Shown one piece after another: positions 7,039-15,606 of a stretch of DNA of 64,000 bases; within the stretch, counting starts at the first letter, position 1; each line of letters begins with the position of its first letter. Below the pieces are notes generated by a model. It had not been told where the DNA came from. It did no database searches and was given only the letters and a program-made list of their open reading frames with translations. The DNA is from Arthrobacter russicus (GTDB taxonomy: Bacteria > Actinomycetota > Actinomycetes > Actinomycetales > Micrococcaceae): assembly GCF_031454135.1 (NCBI RefSeq), contig NZ_JAVDQF010000001.1, positions 2,790,001 to 2,854,000 of the forward strand, given 5' to 3'. The position numbers and the translations under genes were made by a program.

Positions 7039-8193
7039 TCAGGAGACCAGTTCGGCACCCGTCCGGACGGGGCGGATGAAGTTCCGACTGGATGCGGCAG
7101 GCGCTGGCCGGAGGCTCGTTTCGCCGAGTCCGAGCAGTTTGCTGACTGCTGCGGCGCATCGGAGCGAGGCCAAGCCATCGCCGAACGGATCTTCGCTCGG
7201 AGTGCTCAGTGGTGGGCTTTGCAACGCCGATTCGATCTGCCCGGCGATCTTGATCGGGTCTACCGGAGAGGACCCGGGTCCCGCCGAAGCAGCTGGCAAT
7301 ACCGGTTTGCCGAGGGCGCCGGCTTCCGTCAGCACGCTGGAATCGTCGGTGAGCACGAGTTTGCTCCGGGCGAGCAGGCGGCAGTAGCTGCGAAAATCCA
7401 GCGAGCCGCACAGCGTCACGTTGGGCAGGGCCGTGGCCGGTCTGCGCCACCGGAAATTTCCCATTGCCGCTGGTGCAGAGACCAAATAGCTCCGCTCCGG
7501 GTGCTTCGCTGCGGAATCCAACATCGCGTCCACTATGCCGGCTACCGCGGCGTCGTCCTTGCCGCCGCGGAGGATGGCCAGAATCGGAGTTGCAGAGCCG
7601 GTGAGCAGTCGCCGGAGGGGAGCCGGAGTCGAATCCGGACGACGCCCGGCTTGCGCGGAGGAGATCCCGTGCAGCAGCGAGTCGATCGTGGTACTGCCGG
7701 TGAGTTCGATCGAGGCTGCGGGCACACCTTCAGCAAGCAGCTGATCGCACCCGGCGTGGTTCGCTTCGAGATAGAGGTCGGCAGTTCCTCCGGTCGGGTG
7801 CCGATGTCGGATTTTGGTCGCCAAGGCGGCAGCCGAGGTGTCCAGGCTGGCCAAGGGAATCAGCAGGTGTGCTGCTGCCATGGCCAGGGCCGAAGAGTCC
7901 CGCCCGGAGGCGTGGACGAGCACGGCGTCGGGCCGGTTGGCGGCCAAGAACTGACCGGCTTCGGCCAGCAGCTGGCCGAAGCCGAGCCGCGCATGACGGG
8001 ATTTCCGGTTTTGCGGAAAAGCGTGTTCGGGCCGGATGCCGAAAAGCCCTGCTGCCAAGGAAGGCCCCGCCATGTGGTCGTGCGGGGCGACGACCCGGAC
8101 GGCAAGTTGCGATGAATCGGCGAGGCGGGCTGCCACGGGGGCGACCTTGATCGCCTCGGCGTGGGTGCCGAAATAGGCCAGGACCGTTTTCAT
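7039..8193 (-). CDS. Divergent UDP-GlcNAc 2-epimerase-like protein lacking catalytic motifs
   Basis: 384 residues. The start MKTVLAYFGTHAEAIKVAPVAARL aligns with the WecB/MnaA opening (FGTRPEAIKMAPV), and LTGSTTIDSLL and VLTDDSSVLTEAGALGKPVL match later family motifs of the GT-B fold. Several residues needed for catalysis look replaced. The FGTR arginine is His, the VHGDT segment reads VHASGRDSS, the HVEAGLR segment is not recognisable, and HRREN reads ILRGGKDDA. It probably keeps the fold without the epimerase reaction. The ATG at 8193 has GAGGAA upstream. It is divergent from the surface-protein gene, sharing a region with a CRP-like site. No glycan genes adjoin it. Confidence 0.7.
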   Translation of the reverse strand: MKTVLAYFGTHAEAIKVAPVAARLADSSQLAVRVVAPHDHMAGPSLAAGLFGIRPEHAFPQNRKSRHARLGFGQLLAEAGQFLAANRPDAVLVHASGRDSSALAMAAAHLLIPLASLDTSAAALATKIRHRHPTGGTADLYLEANHAGCDQLLAEGVPAASIELTGSTTIDSLLHGISSAQAGRRPDSTPAPLRRLLTGSATPILAILRGGKDDAAVAGIVDAMLDSAAKHPERSYLVSAPAAMGNFRWRRPATALPNVTLCGSLDFRSYCRLLARSKLVLTDDSSVLTEAGALGKPVLPAASAGPGSSPVDPIKIAGQIESALQSPPLSTPSEDPFGDGLASLRCAAAVSKLLGLGETSLRPAPAASSRNFIRPVRTGAELVS

Positions 8194-8307
8194 CGGGCGT
8201 TGAGTTCCTCTTCGTGGATCGTCGGTGTGTGCAGAACCCGGTGGGCCAGGTTCGGGAAGGGGTACCCAGGGTTCGGATCTTATGACGCGGCTTTTCCGGA
8301 AAACACT

Positions 8308-8323
8308 TGTGATCCCCATCACA
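8308..8323. promoter_or_regulatory. CRP/GlxR-type operator (TGTGA-N6-TCACA)
   Basis: TGTGATCCCCATCACA matches the cyclic-AMP receptor protein consensus at all ten half-site bases. It lies 115 bp before the 8193 start and 150 bp before the 8475 start, in the shared intergenic region, so it could serve either gene. Confidence 0.6.
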
Positions 8324-8474
8324 TGCCGTGAATGTCTGTTCATTGTCTCTACGCGTGCGCGACGATGATCTCAGGACGAAAAACATTCGTGCTATCGTCA
8401 ACGTGATTTGAGCTGGAATTAGGTGCTGGCGCGGCAGGATTCTGCCCGCCGGCTGCCGGGGACGAGAAGACGGT

Positions 8475-10325
8475 ATGGCGGGATTGAACAAGCTTCGGGC
8501 GGGGGCGATGCGAAAGGGGTTGGGCATACTGGGCCTAGCGCTGTTCGCTGGCCTGGTCCAAGCGCCAGGTGCGGCCGCGGAGACTGGCGACCAATGGCCG
8601 TTGACGGCAGCCACCGCACCGGTCCAGATCGACCCCGCTGGGCTGTACGGATCCTCGGGAAATCAGATTTTCAAATTCACCGGGCTGCAAAACGGGCAGG
8701 CTGGTACTGAACTGACCGCCCAAACTGCTCCTGGGGCACCGGCCTATTGGTCCTCGAATCTCGGGCTGGGGCGTGATGCGCAAGGAAGCCTCGAGTTCGT
8801 CGGCAGCCGTTACAACACGGGTTATCCTGCGCTCTACAGCCTCAAAAACGGAGCTAGCTCAATCACCGAAATCGGCTCCGCTCCGCAAACCAGCGCCGCA
8901 TGGGGTGGGCTTTCAGTGGCCCCAGACGGCGGCATCTGGCAGGGTACGAATCTGCAGAGCACCGGGAACAGCCGGCTGTCGCGGTTCGATCAGCAAGCCG
9001 GGACTGGTGTGATCAGCGGCCCGCTGACGTCCACGTTGGCCGGGGACCGGATTTGGGACGGGGGAGGCGTGGTCGCCCCGGACTACGCCTTCGATGCCGC
9101 AGGCAACCTTTTCGGTCTGGTGTTCAACCGTGGCGAAGGCTGGATCTACCGCTACAATATCGACTCTTTCTCTGCTTCCGGGATGACGGTGACGCCCTGG
9201 CTGCAGATCTCCGGGCCGGCGCTGACTGCAGGTTCCTCGAACTACGGATTCGCCTGGCTGGGCGGCAATTGGTACGCGGGAAACGGCAACGGCACCTTGT
9301 ACCGGATCAATGCGGAGACCGGCGCGTCGGTGGTCGCCGGGGAGGTCACCACTCCGTCGACGTTCGACTACCGGTTGACCGATCTCGCCTCGGCCGAGTT
9401 GGTGCCCGGTCCGCGCCTTGAGGTGACTAAATCCGCGGATCGCACGGTGGTGGACCCGGGCGGTGTGGTCAGGTTTACGCTGACCGGGACGAATACCGGT
9501 GCTGCGACGTTCGCGGCGGATTTCGCGGACGAGTTGTCCGAGGTGCTCGATGAGGCTGATTACAACGGTGATGCGAGCGCAGACATCGGATCAATTGGGC
9601 TTTCCGGTCAGCGGTTGTTGTGGCGTGGCGAGCTTGCGCCGGGGCAGCGGGTGACCGTGACGTTTTCGGTGACGGTCAAGGCCGTGGTGCCGGGGGACTA
9701 CCGTTTGGTGAACCGGGTGAGCAGTACGGTCCCGGAGGCGGTGCTGCCGCCTCCGGTGACCGTCGACATTTCGGGCTTCGTGTTGACCAAAACCGTGGAC
9801 CGGACAGTTGCAGCTCCCGGCGACCAGGTGAGCTACACCGTGGTCGGCCGGAACGTCGGGCGGACGCCACTGCGGGCGGGCTTCAGCGATGACCTGAGCC
9901 AAGTGCTCGACGACGCCGCGTTCCGCGGTGATGTCGATGCCAACACCGGGCGGGTTTGGAGCTCTGCCGATTCGATCCGTTGGAGCGGTCGGTTACTGCC
10001 CGGCCAAGCGGTCACCGTGACGTATCAGGTGGTGGTCCGGGCCGGTGGAGGCGACGGGATCCTGCGCAATTCAGTGACCAGCAGCACCTCCGGAGGGCAG
10101 GAAACCACGCCGGTGCAGACCACCGTGCGGGAAGTTCCCGGGACGCCGCAGGCTGACCGTGCCGTCCAGCCGGTCGGCCCCGGGGCGCCGGGTCCGACCA
10201 CGGAGACGCTGCCGAACACCGGATCGGCCACCGCCGCGTTGATCTTCTCCGGTGCGCTGGCGGCGCTGCTCGGCTTGGTCTTGTTGGCAGCAGCTCGATT
10301 CCGTCCTGAGGAGGACCGGTCATGA
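8475..10325 (+). CDS. LPXTG-type surface protein with propeller-like domain and two DUF11 repeats
   Basis: 616 residues. A signal peptide (positively charged start, hydrophobic GILGLALFAGLVQ, cleavage near AAAETG) is followed by a beta-propeller-like region (about 45-310) with repeated GxLYRIN / IYRYN strands. Two DUF11-type repeats follow at about 314-430 (LEVTKSADRTVVDPGG) and 433-545 (LTKTVDRTVAAPGD). The C-terminus has a sorting signal: LPNTGS near residue 577, a hydrophobic segment and a basic tail. Sortase should therefore attach it to peptidoglycan. The stop overlaps the start of the sigma-factor gene (ATGA), so the two are translationally coupled. The ligand or role is unknown. Confidence 0.85.
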   Translation: MAGLNKLRAGAMRKGLGILGLALFAGLVQAPGAAAETGDQWPLTAATAPVQIDPAGLYGSSGNQIFKFTGLQNGQAGTELTAQTAPGAPAYWSSNLGLGRDAQGSLEFVGSRYNTGYPALYSLKNGASSITEIGSAPQTSAAWGGLSVAPDGGIWQGTNLQSTGNSRLSRFDQQAGTGVISGPLTSTLAGDRIWDGGGVVAPDYAFDAAGNLFGLVFNRGEGWIYRYNIDSFSASGMTVTPWLQISGPALTAGSSNYGFAWLGGNWYAGNGNGTLYRINAETGASVVAGEVTTPSTFDYRLTDLASAELVPGPRLEVTKSADRTVVDPGGVVRFTLTGTNTGAATFAADFADELSEVLDEADYNGDASADIGSIGLSGQRLLWRGELAPGQRVTVTFSVTVKAVVPGDYRLVNRVSSTVPEAVLPPPVTVDISGFVLTKTVDRTVAAPGDQVSYTVVGRNVGRTPLRAGFSDDLSQVLDDAAFRGDVDANTGRVWSSADSIRWSGRLLPGQAVTVTYQVVVRAGGGDGILRNSVTSSTSGGQETTPVQTTVREVPGTPQADRAVQPVGPGAPGPTTETLPNTGSATAALIFSGALAALLGLVLLAAARFRPEEDRS

Positions 10326-11827
10326 CGAATCCAGTTTCAGTGCGTTCTGACGAGGACCTGATTTCGGCGACCAGGGAAGGCGACGACGATGCCTACGCGG
10401 AGCTCTATCTGCGGCACCGTTCAGTGGCCAAAGGGGTCGCGATGCAGATCGGCGCGAGCCATGACGACGCCGATGATTTCGTCGCCGAAGCTTTTGCGGC
10501 AACGCTCCGCAAGCTCCGCTCCGGTGGCGGGCCCGAGGTCTTCTTCCGGGGCTACATCCTCGGTGCGGTACGGAATCTGGCGAATCGGAATTTCGGCAAG
10601 GCGGCCAAGCTCGAGCTGGTCTCGGAATACACCGGTGATGCCGAACGCTCGGTCGACGACGATCCGGCCGGCCGGTACGAATCCGAGATCGTCCGCGCGG
10701 CCTTCGAGTCGTTGCCGGAGCGCGCGAAAATGGTGCTCTGGCTGACCGAGGTCGAAGACAAGAAGCCGCACGAGATCACCGAAATGATGGGGCTGAACGC
10801 CAATGCGGTAGCGGCGTTGGCTTATCGCTCCCGGGAGACCTTGCGGCAGGCCTATCTGCAGAGTCATCTGCAGCAGACGCCGGAGCCGGGCTGCCGCAAA
10901 TACGCGGAGCAACTGGGCGCCTTGATCCGGCAGAAACTGCCGGCCAACCGGTCCCGCCAGGTGCAGGACCACGTACGCGGATGCATCTACTGCACCACCG
11001 CCTTGCACGACATTTCGGATGTGAACAGCAGTCTGCGTCGCGTGGTCGGCCCGGGACTCATCGGGACGGCCACCGCCGGGCTGTTCCCGGCCGCGCTCGG
11101 TGCGGCTCCCGGTGCGCTGGCCGATCCGACCGGGCCGGCCGCTGCCGAAGCCGCGGATCCGGATGCGCCGGGCCTGGCCGAAGAAGCCTCCGGTTCCGGC
11201 CGGCGCGCTTGGTGGATTGCCGGGGCTGCTGCGCTCTTGTTGCTGTTGTCGGCCGGAATCTGGTTAGGTCTCCGGGCCGATGCCGGATTCAAAGCAGTCG
11301 GCCCGGAGCCGAGCCGCAGCCCGAGCAGTTCCAGCCCGACGGCTTCCGGGAGCGCCAGCCCGAGCACCTCGCCTTCGCCCAGCAGCTCGACTGCGCCGAC
11401 TCCGACGGCGAGCCAGCCGCCGCGGACCTCTCCGGTTGCCCCGCCGCCCACCCCTCCAGTGGCTCCGCAGGCGATCAATACGCTCACGCCGTCGGGCAGT
11501 TTCAGCAGCGACGAATTCGATCCGGCCAGTTCCACGCTCAAAATCGGGCTGACACCGGCCAACGACGGACCGCTGCGCGATGTCCGGGTGAACCTGACGC
11601 TTCCGGCCGGGATGAGTTTCGACTACGTCGACGCCGGCCCCAACGGCTGGCAGTGTTCCGGGTCCGGGCAATCGGTGAATTGTTCCGGGTCGGTGGACAG
11701 CACCGGTCCGAATTACCTGCGGGTCGGCCTGCAAACTGCGGCCGCCGGAAATTACCCGGTGCAGATCTCCGCTTCCGGAGCCGGCTGGGGGCCGGTCTCG
11801 ACCTCGGTATCGCTGAACCGCAATTGA
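10322..11827 (+). CDS. ECF sigma factor fused to zinc-finger-like, membrane and extracellular domains
   Basis: 501 residues. Residues about 10-90 are sigma-70 region 2 and 115-175 region 4 (EITEMMGLNANAVAALAYRSRE). Residues 185-240 resemble an anti-sigma zinc finger (HVRGCIYCTTAL, an HxxxCxxC-like pattern). One membrane helix lies at about 294-316 (WWIAGAAALLLLLSAG), then a Pro/Ser/Thr-rich linker, then an outer DUF11/beta-sandwich-like domain with two cysteines (WQCSGSGQSVNCSG). Sensor, anchor and sigma factor would thus be one polypeptide. AGGAGG precedes the ATG. The gene overlaps the surface-protein stop by 4 nt, which suggests that the two outer domains act together. Confidence 0.85.
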   Translation: MTNPVSVRSDEDLISATREGDDDAYAELYLRHRSVAKGVAMQIGASHDDADDFVAEAFAATLRKLRSGGGPEVFFRGYILGAVRNLANRNFGKAAKLELVSEYTGDAERSVDDDPAGRYESEIVRAAFESLPERAKMVLWLTEVEDKKPHEITEMMGLNANAVAALAYRSRETLRQAYLQSHLQQTPEPGCRKYAEQLGALIRQKLPANRSRQVQDHVRGCIYCTTALHDISDVNSSLRRVVGPGLIGTATAGLFPAALGAAPGALADPTGPAAAEAADPDAPGLAEEASGSGRRAWWIAGAAALLLLLSAGIWLGLRADAGFKAVGPEPSRSPSSSSPTASGSASPSTSPSPSSSTAPTPTASQPPRTSPVAPPPTPPVAPQAINTLTPSGSFSSDEFDPASSTLKIGLTPANDGPLRDVRVNLTLPAGMSFDYVDAGPNGWQCSGSGQSVNCSGSVDSTGPNYLRVGLQTAAAGNYPVQISASGAGWGPVSTSVSLNRN

Positions 11828-11838
11828 TCCGCCGGCGG

Positions 11839-12888
11839 CTATGGTGCTGGCGGCAGGGCGCGGGCAAGCCCGGAAACCCGGGCAACCAGCTCGTCGAAAA
11901 ATGCTTCCGGATCGGTCTGCACGGCGACCCAGGCGTTTTTCGGCCGCTGCCAGAGGCCGTGCCAATCGGCCACGGTAGCGCCGCGGCACAGCGTCCCGCC
12001 GAGTTCGACGTCGACCGTGGCGTGCCGCAGCCGGGCCAGTTCCGGATTCAGGGCCACTGCGGCGGCGAAGGGATCATGCATGTGGCTGAGGTAGCCCTGG
12101 CCCTGCGCGGCATGGAATTCCAGGTAAAACCGGACGGCGTCGACCAGATGGCGAACCAGGGGGTTCGAGGCCTGGGAACGGGTTCCCAGCGGATCCTCGG
12201 CCCGCGGGGTCTCCACGGGGCTGCTTCCGGAGGCTTCGGCCAGTGCGGCGAGGTGCCGCGGCTCCATGATGACGGTTTCCGTGACGTCGAGCGGGCAGAT
12301 GATCGGCTGCCGCGCCGCGGGCAGGCCGCTGAAGGCGTCGAAAACCAGCTTCGCCGCATCGGGGTCCACGGCGATGTTCCATTCGCTGCTGGGCGTGGTG
12401 TTGCCGGGATGGTTGAACGCGCCGCCCATCACCACCAGGCGGTGGAGCAGCCGGGGGAGTTCGGGTTCGAGTTTCACGGCCAGGGCCAGATTGGTCAGCG
12501 GACCGGTCACCAAGCCCAGCACTTCGCCGGGGCGGGCGCGGACCGTATCGATCCAGAGCCGGACCGCGTGTCGGTCCGAAATGGCGTGCCGGGGATCCGG
12601 CAACTCGGCATAGCCGATGCCCTGCGGACCATGGGTTTCCTCGGTGGTCATCAGCGGTGCCAGCAGCGGCACCTCGGCGCCCAAGGCGACCTCGATGCCG
12701 CTGCGCCCGCACAATTCCAGCCAGGCCAAATTGTTTTTCGCCACTTGTCTGGCCGGCACGTTGCCGGCGGTGCAACTGATGCCGAGCAGCTCGGCGTCAG
12801 GGCTGGCCAGCAGGTAGAGCAAGGCAAGCGAATCGTCGATTCCGGTGTCGACGTCGATCAGGACCGGGGTGCGTGCTGAGCTGGGCAT
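11839..12888 (-). CDS. Nucleoside hydrolase (inosine-uridine type)
   Basis: 349 residues. The N-terminal DVDTGIDDSLAL motif supplies the calcium-binding aspartates of the nucleoside hydrolase fold; VMGGAFNHPGN and SEWNIAVDPDAA carry the conserved Asn and Asp of the active site. The family splits ribonucleosides into base and ribose in salvage. Substrate preference cannot be assigned. The start at 12888 has a TAGAAC element six bases upstream, an imperfect leaderless arrangement. It converges with the sigma-factor gene, 11 bp apart. Confidence 0.88.
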   Translation of the reverse strand: MPSSARTPVLIDVDTGIDDSLALLYLLASPDAELLGISCTAGNVPARQVAKNNLAWLELCGRSGIEVALGAEVPLLAPLMTTEETHGPQGIGYAELPDPRHAISDRHAVRLWIDTVRARPGEVLGLVTGPLTNLALAVKLEPELPRLLHRLVVMGGAFNHPGNTTPSSEWNIAVDPDAAKLVFDAFSGLPAARQPIICPLDVTETVIMEPRHLAALAEASGSSPVETPRAEDPLGTRSQASNPLVRHLVDAVRFYLEFHAAQGQGYLSHMHDPFAAAVALNPELARLRHATVDVELGGTLCRGATVADWHGLWQRPKNAWVAVQTDPEAFFDELVARVSGLARALPPAP

Positions 12889-12922
12889 GCCTCAGTTCTA
12901 ACACTGATCCCGGCTGGCGCGC

Positions 12923-13312
12923 TCAGCCTTGTCCGGCGGCGTAGTCCGGGAGTTCTTGGAGCGCCCAGGAATTGCCGTCCGGGTCCGAGAAGTAGACGAA
13001 CCGGCCCCAGTCCATGTCGACCACCTCGCTGGTTTCCACGCCGCGGCTGCGCAGTTGCGCGTAGGCTTCGTCGGCGCTGTCGATGACCATCATCACGCCC
13101 TTCTGGGTGCCGGGCGCCATTTCGACGATGCCTTCGCCGATCACGATCGAGCAAGCGGAGCCGGGCGGCGTGAGCTGGACGAAACGGATCTTCTCGTCGA
13201 CCCGGTGGTCGTGGTCGGGGTTGAACCCGAGCTGGTCCACGTAGAACGCCTTGGCCCGGTCCACATCGGTGACCGGGATCGGAACGACTTCGATTTTCAT
13301 GCTGAAGCTCAT
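12923..13312 (-). CDS. VOC-superfamily (glyoxalase/bleomycin-resistance-like) protein
   Basis: 129 residues, one paired VOC fold: PIPVTDVDRAKAFYVDQLGF at the start, FVQLTPPGSACSIV in the middle, and VYFSDPDGNSWALQEL at the end with the usual Asp-Pro-Asp-Gly-Asn turn. The enzymatic activity is unknown; many such proteins are annotated only as glyoxalase-like. AAAGGAA precedes the ATG. Three tandem 23-bp repeats lie directly upstream, the first reaching into the ribosome site. Confidence 0.85.
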   Translation of the reverse strand: MSFSMKIEVVPIPVTDVDRAKAFYVDQLGFNPDHDHRVDEKIRFVQLTPPGSACSIVIGEGIVEMAPGTQKGVMMVIDSADEAYAQLRSRGVETSEVVDMDWGRFVYFSDPDGNSWALQELPDYAAGQG

Positions 13313-13320
13313 GGCATTTC

Positions 13321-13389
13321 CTTTCGTCGGGTGATGTCACCAGCTTTCGTCGGGTGATGTCACCAGCTTTCGTCGGGTGATGTCACCAG
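13321..13389. repeat. Three perfect tandem 23-bp repeats, each with a GGTGA-TG-TCACC palindrome
   Basis: Copies at 13321-13343, 13344-13366 and 13367-13389 are identical and abut with no spacer. Each holds GGTGATGTCACC, a palindrome apart from its two central bases. The array lies immediately upstream of the minus-strand VOC gene, where its promoter or leader must be. Tandem operators or a recent slippage expansion would both explain it. Confidence 0.9.
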
Positions 13390-13746
13390 CCTAAAAAACA
13401 TTTAGGCCATTTTCTGACCTGATGGAAAAACTTTTTTCACCAGCGATCCGGGGCCCCGCAGCCGCGGTTCACAGCCTGTACCAGGCATTGTGGCGCCTGG
13501 CTCGTAGCCCGCCGGATTGGCTTTGACGGTGTGGATTTCAAGAGGGCTGAGGCAAAAATACCGGACTGCAGAAGTATTCGCGACGCAATGTGCTGAGCTG
13601 GAGGTCCTGAGCCGGAGCCACTTCGTCCAATTGGCGGCGCTCGATGCGGCCGGGAAGGTTTTGGGCAACTCCGAGGTCCGGCCCATTGAGCGTTCCTGAC
13701 CGCGTCATCTGGATCACGGAAATCGCAACCCGGCCAGTTGCGGCGT
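13390..13746. other. Intergenic stretch with no supportable gene
   Basis: Two short overlapping frames exist on opposite strands (plus 13517-13699, minus 13402-13686), but neither shows a domain, a ribosome site or a fitting promoter. No stable terminator is obvious. Confidence 0.5.
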
Positions 13747-13752
13747 TACGGT
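13747..13752 (+). promoter_or_regulatory. -10 box (TACGGT) for a leaderless CitE-like transcript
   Basis: TACGGT is followed by AGAGAC and then the ATG at 13759, the same six-base spacing seen at other leaderless genes here. Confidence 0.55.
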
Positions 13753-13758
13753 AGAGAC

Positions 13759-14664
13759 ATGTCTTCTGCTACCGATGCCTACGGCGATACCGGCCTGTCC
13801 GACCAAGCACATCCGTTGACCTCCCCGTTGCCCCGGATCCGCAATGTGCCGGCCGAAATCGCGCGCTCCTGGCTCCTGGTGCCGGCCACCCAGCCGGAAA
13901 CCTTCGACGCTGCCGTGGCGTCCCGGGCTGACGCCGTGGTGCTGGACATCGAAGACGCCGTCGATCCTTCGCACAAGTCCTCGGCCCGCAACGACGTGAT
14001 CCAGTGGCTGCGCAACGGCGGTGAAGCCTGGGTCCGGATTAACGACGCGAGCAGCGATTTCTGGGCGGACGACGTGGCCGGGCTGCGCGGCACTCCCGGG
14101 TTGCAGGGCGTGATGCTCGCGAAGACCGAAAGCGCGGCCCAGGTCAAGGAGACCTTCCACCGGCTCGACGGCAAAACCCGGGTGCTCGCCCTGGTCGAGT
14201 CCGCGGTCGGCATCGAAGAAGCCAACAACATCGCCCGTGCCGAAGGCGCCTTCCGCTTGGCGTTCGGCTCGGGCGACTTCCGCCGGGATACCGGCATGGC
14301 CGCCGATCGCGAAGCGATGGCCTACCCCCGGGCCAAACTGGTGGTAGCCAGCCGGGTCGGCAATTTGCCGGGCCCGATCGACGGTCCGACGGTCGGCACC
14401 AACCACCCGATCCTGCGCGAACAATCCGCGATCACGGTCGCCATGGGGATGACCGGCAAACTCTGTCTGCAAGCCGATCAGAGCACGGTGATCAACGAAG
14501 TCATTTCGCCGGCCCCTTCGGACGTCGCCTGGGCCACCGACTTCATGGCCGACTTCAATGCCCGCGGCGGCGTGATCCGGGACGGCTCGGACCTGCCCCG
14601 TTTGGGCCGGGCCGAGAAGATCATGAAATTGGCCGTGGCCTTCGGCGTGCAGCCAGCCAGCTGA
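13759..14664 (+). CDS. HpcH/HpaI aldolase / citrate lyase beta-like protein
   Basis: 301 residues. Family features of the CitE/HpcH TIM barrel are clear: RSWLLVPATQPETF at the start, VLDIEDAV (metal-ligand region), AWVRINDASS, and VLALVESAVGIEEANNI. Free-standing CitE-like proteins act on CoA thioesters such as malyl-CoA or citramalyl-CoA; the substrate here is not known, and no citrate lyase alpha or gamma genes adjoin it. The ATG at 13759 fits the -10 box; an upstream in-frame TTG (13738) does not. The next gene starts two bases after the stop. Confidence 0.82.
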   Translation: MSSATDAYGDTGLSDQAHPLTSPLPRIRNVPAEIARSWLLVPATQPETFDAAVASRADAVVLDIEDAVDPSHKSSARNDVIQWLRNGGEAWVRINDASSDFWADDVAGLRGTPGLQGVMLAKTESAAQVKETFHRLDGKTRVLALVESAVGIEEANNIARAEGAFRLAFGSGDFRRDTGMAADREAMAYPRAKLVVASRVGNLPGPIDGPTVGTNHPILREQSAITVAMGMTGKLCLQADQSTVINEVISPAPSDVAWATDFMADFNARGGVIRDGSDLPRLGRAEKIMKLAVAFGVQPAS

Positions 14665-14665
14665 C

Positions 14666-15571
14666 ATGCCGGAAGCCCTCGTCCGCGGTGTCGGCTGGAG
14701 CGCTTCGGCCTCGGTGGTTCTGAGCGTCATGGCCGACGGTGTGGCTGCAGAGTTGCCGTTGCCGCCGGAGGGGGTTTTCGGATTCCGGGTCCGCGATCCG
14801 CGCAAGCATTGCTTGGGCTTCTCCCGGGTGCACGGACGCTCGGCGTCGATGCATCTCCCGTGTCCGGAGGCTTCGCTGGCCGAGCGCGGATACCAATGCG
14901 GACCGTGCTTCGGCCGGGACGAGTTCCGGTTCATGCATGATTTCCACCGTGGCGGTGTGGCTCCGGCCGGTTTGCGGGATTATTTGGCGCAGCCGCATTG
15001 GCTTTACATCGCGACGTTCGCGCACGGTGCGAGCAAGGTAGGCACCGCCTCGGACTTGCGCAAATGGATTCGGCTCGCCGAGCAAGGCGCGGTTGCCGCG
15101 CAGTACGTGGCGCACGCCGACGATGGCCGGATCGTGCGGATCCTCGAAGATTCGGTCAGCTCGGGGCTGGAATTGCCGCAGCAAATCCGTTCCGCGGCGA
15201 AGGCCGCGGCCCTGGTCGCCGCAGACGGGCCGTCGCTCGGTGCCGTCGAAGCGGCCAACGCCGAGGTCGCGCACCGAGTGCGGAACCATCTGGCCGGGGT
15301 GGGCGTCGCCGGCTTCCGCGTCGTCGACGAGCCCTGGACCTTGCCGGAGGCTGCGCGGAAGCTGCTGGCCGTGCGGCCGCGCGAGGCGTATCCGTTGCCG
15401 CTCCTGGAGGGCGCGCACGGTTTGCCGCTGAACGGGGTGCTGGGCAGTTTCGTGCTGAGCAGCCTGGAGGGGCACGATTTCATCGCGGACTTGGCGCAGC
15501 TCAAGGGGCGGATCATCGAAGCAGGCAACTTCCGCTCGGAATTGCCCAGTCTGCAAGACTCCCTGTTCTGA
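14666..15571 (+). CDS. DUF2797 family protein
   Basis: 301 residues. The DUF2797 pattern is present: a cysteine set (KHCLGFSRVHG, then LPCPEASLAERGYQCGPC) that could bind zinc, a central LYIATFAHGASKVGTASDLRKW segment similar in style to GIY-YIG-like folds, and a C-terminal KLLAVRPREAYPLPLLEG region. No function is established for the family. It begins two bases after the CitE-like stop, so it is probably in the same transcript. Confidence 0.78.
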   Translation: MPEALVRGVGWSASASVVLSVMADGVAAELPLPPEGVFGFRVRDPRKHCLGFSRVHGRSASMHLPCPEASLAERGYQCGPCFGRDEFRFMHDFHRGGVAPAGLRDYLAQPHWLYIATFAHGASKVGTASDLRKWIRLAEQGAVAAQYVAHADDGRIVRILEDSVSSGLELPQQIRSAAKAAALVAADGPSLGAVEAANAEVAHRVRNHLAGVGVAGFRVVDEPWTLPEAARKLLAVRPREAYPLPLLEGAHGLPLNGVLGSFVLSSLEGHDFIADLAQLKGRIIEAGNFRSELPSLQDSLF

Positions 15572-15606
15572 GCCAAGGGCGCTGAGCCGGCGGGTAAACT
15601 GTTGGC

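Noticed and set aside
13321-13389. Tandem repeats as a CRISPR array
   Set aside because: The three copies abut without spacers and no cas genes are nearby.
13402-13699. Two short overlapping frames as small genes
   Set aside because: No ribosome site, promoter, domain or coding-like composition on either strand.
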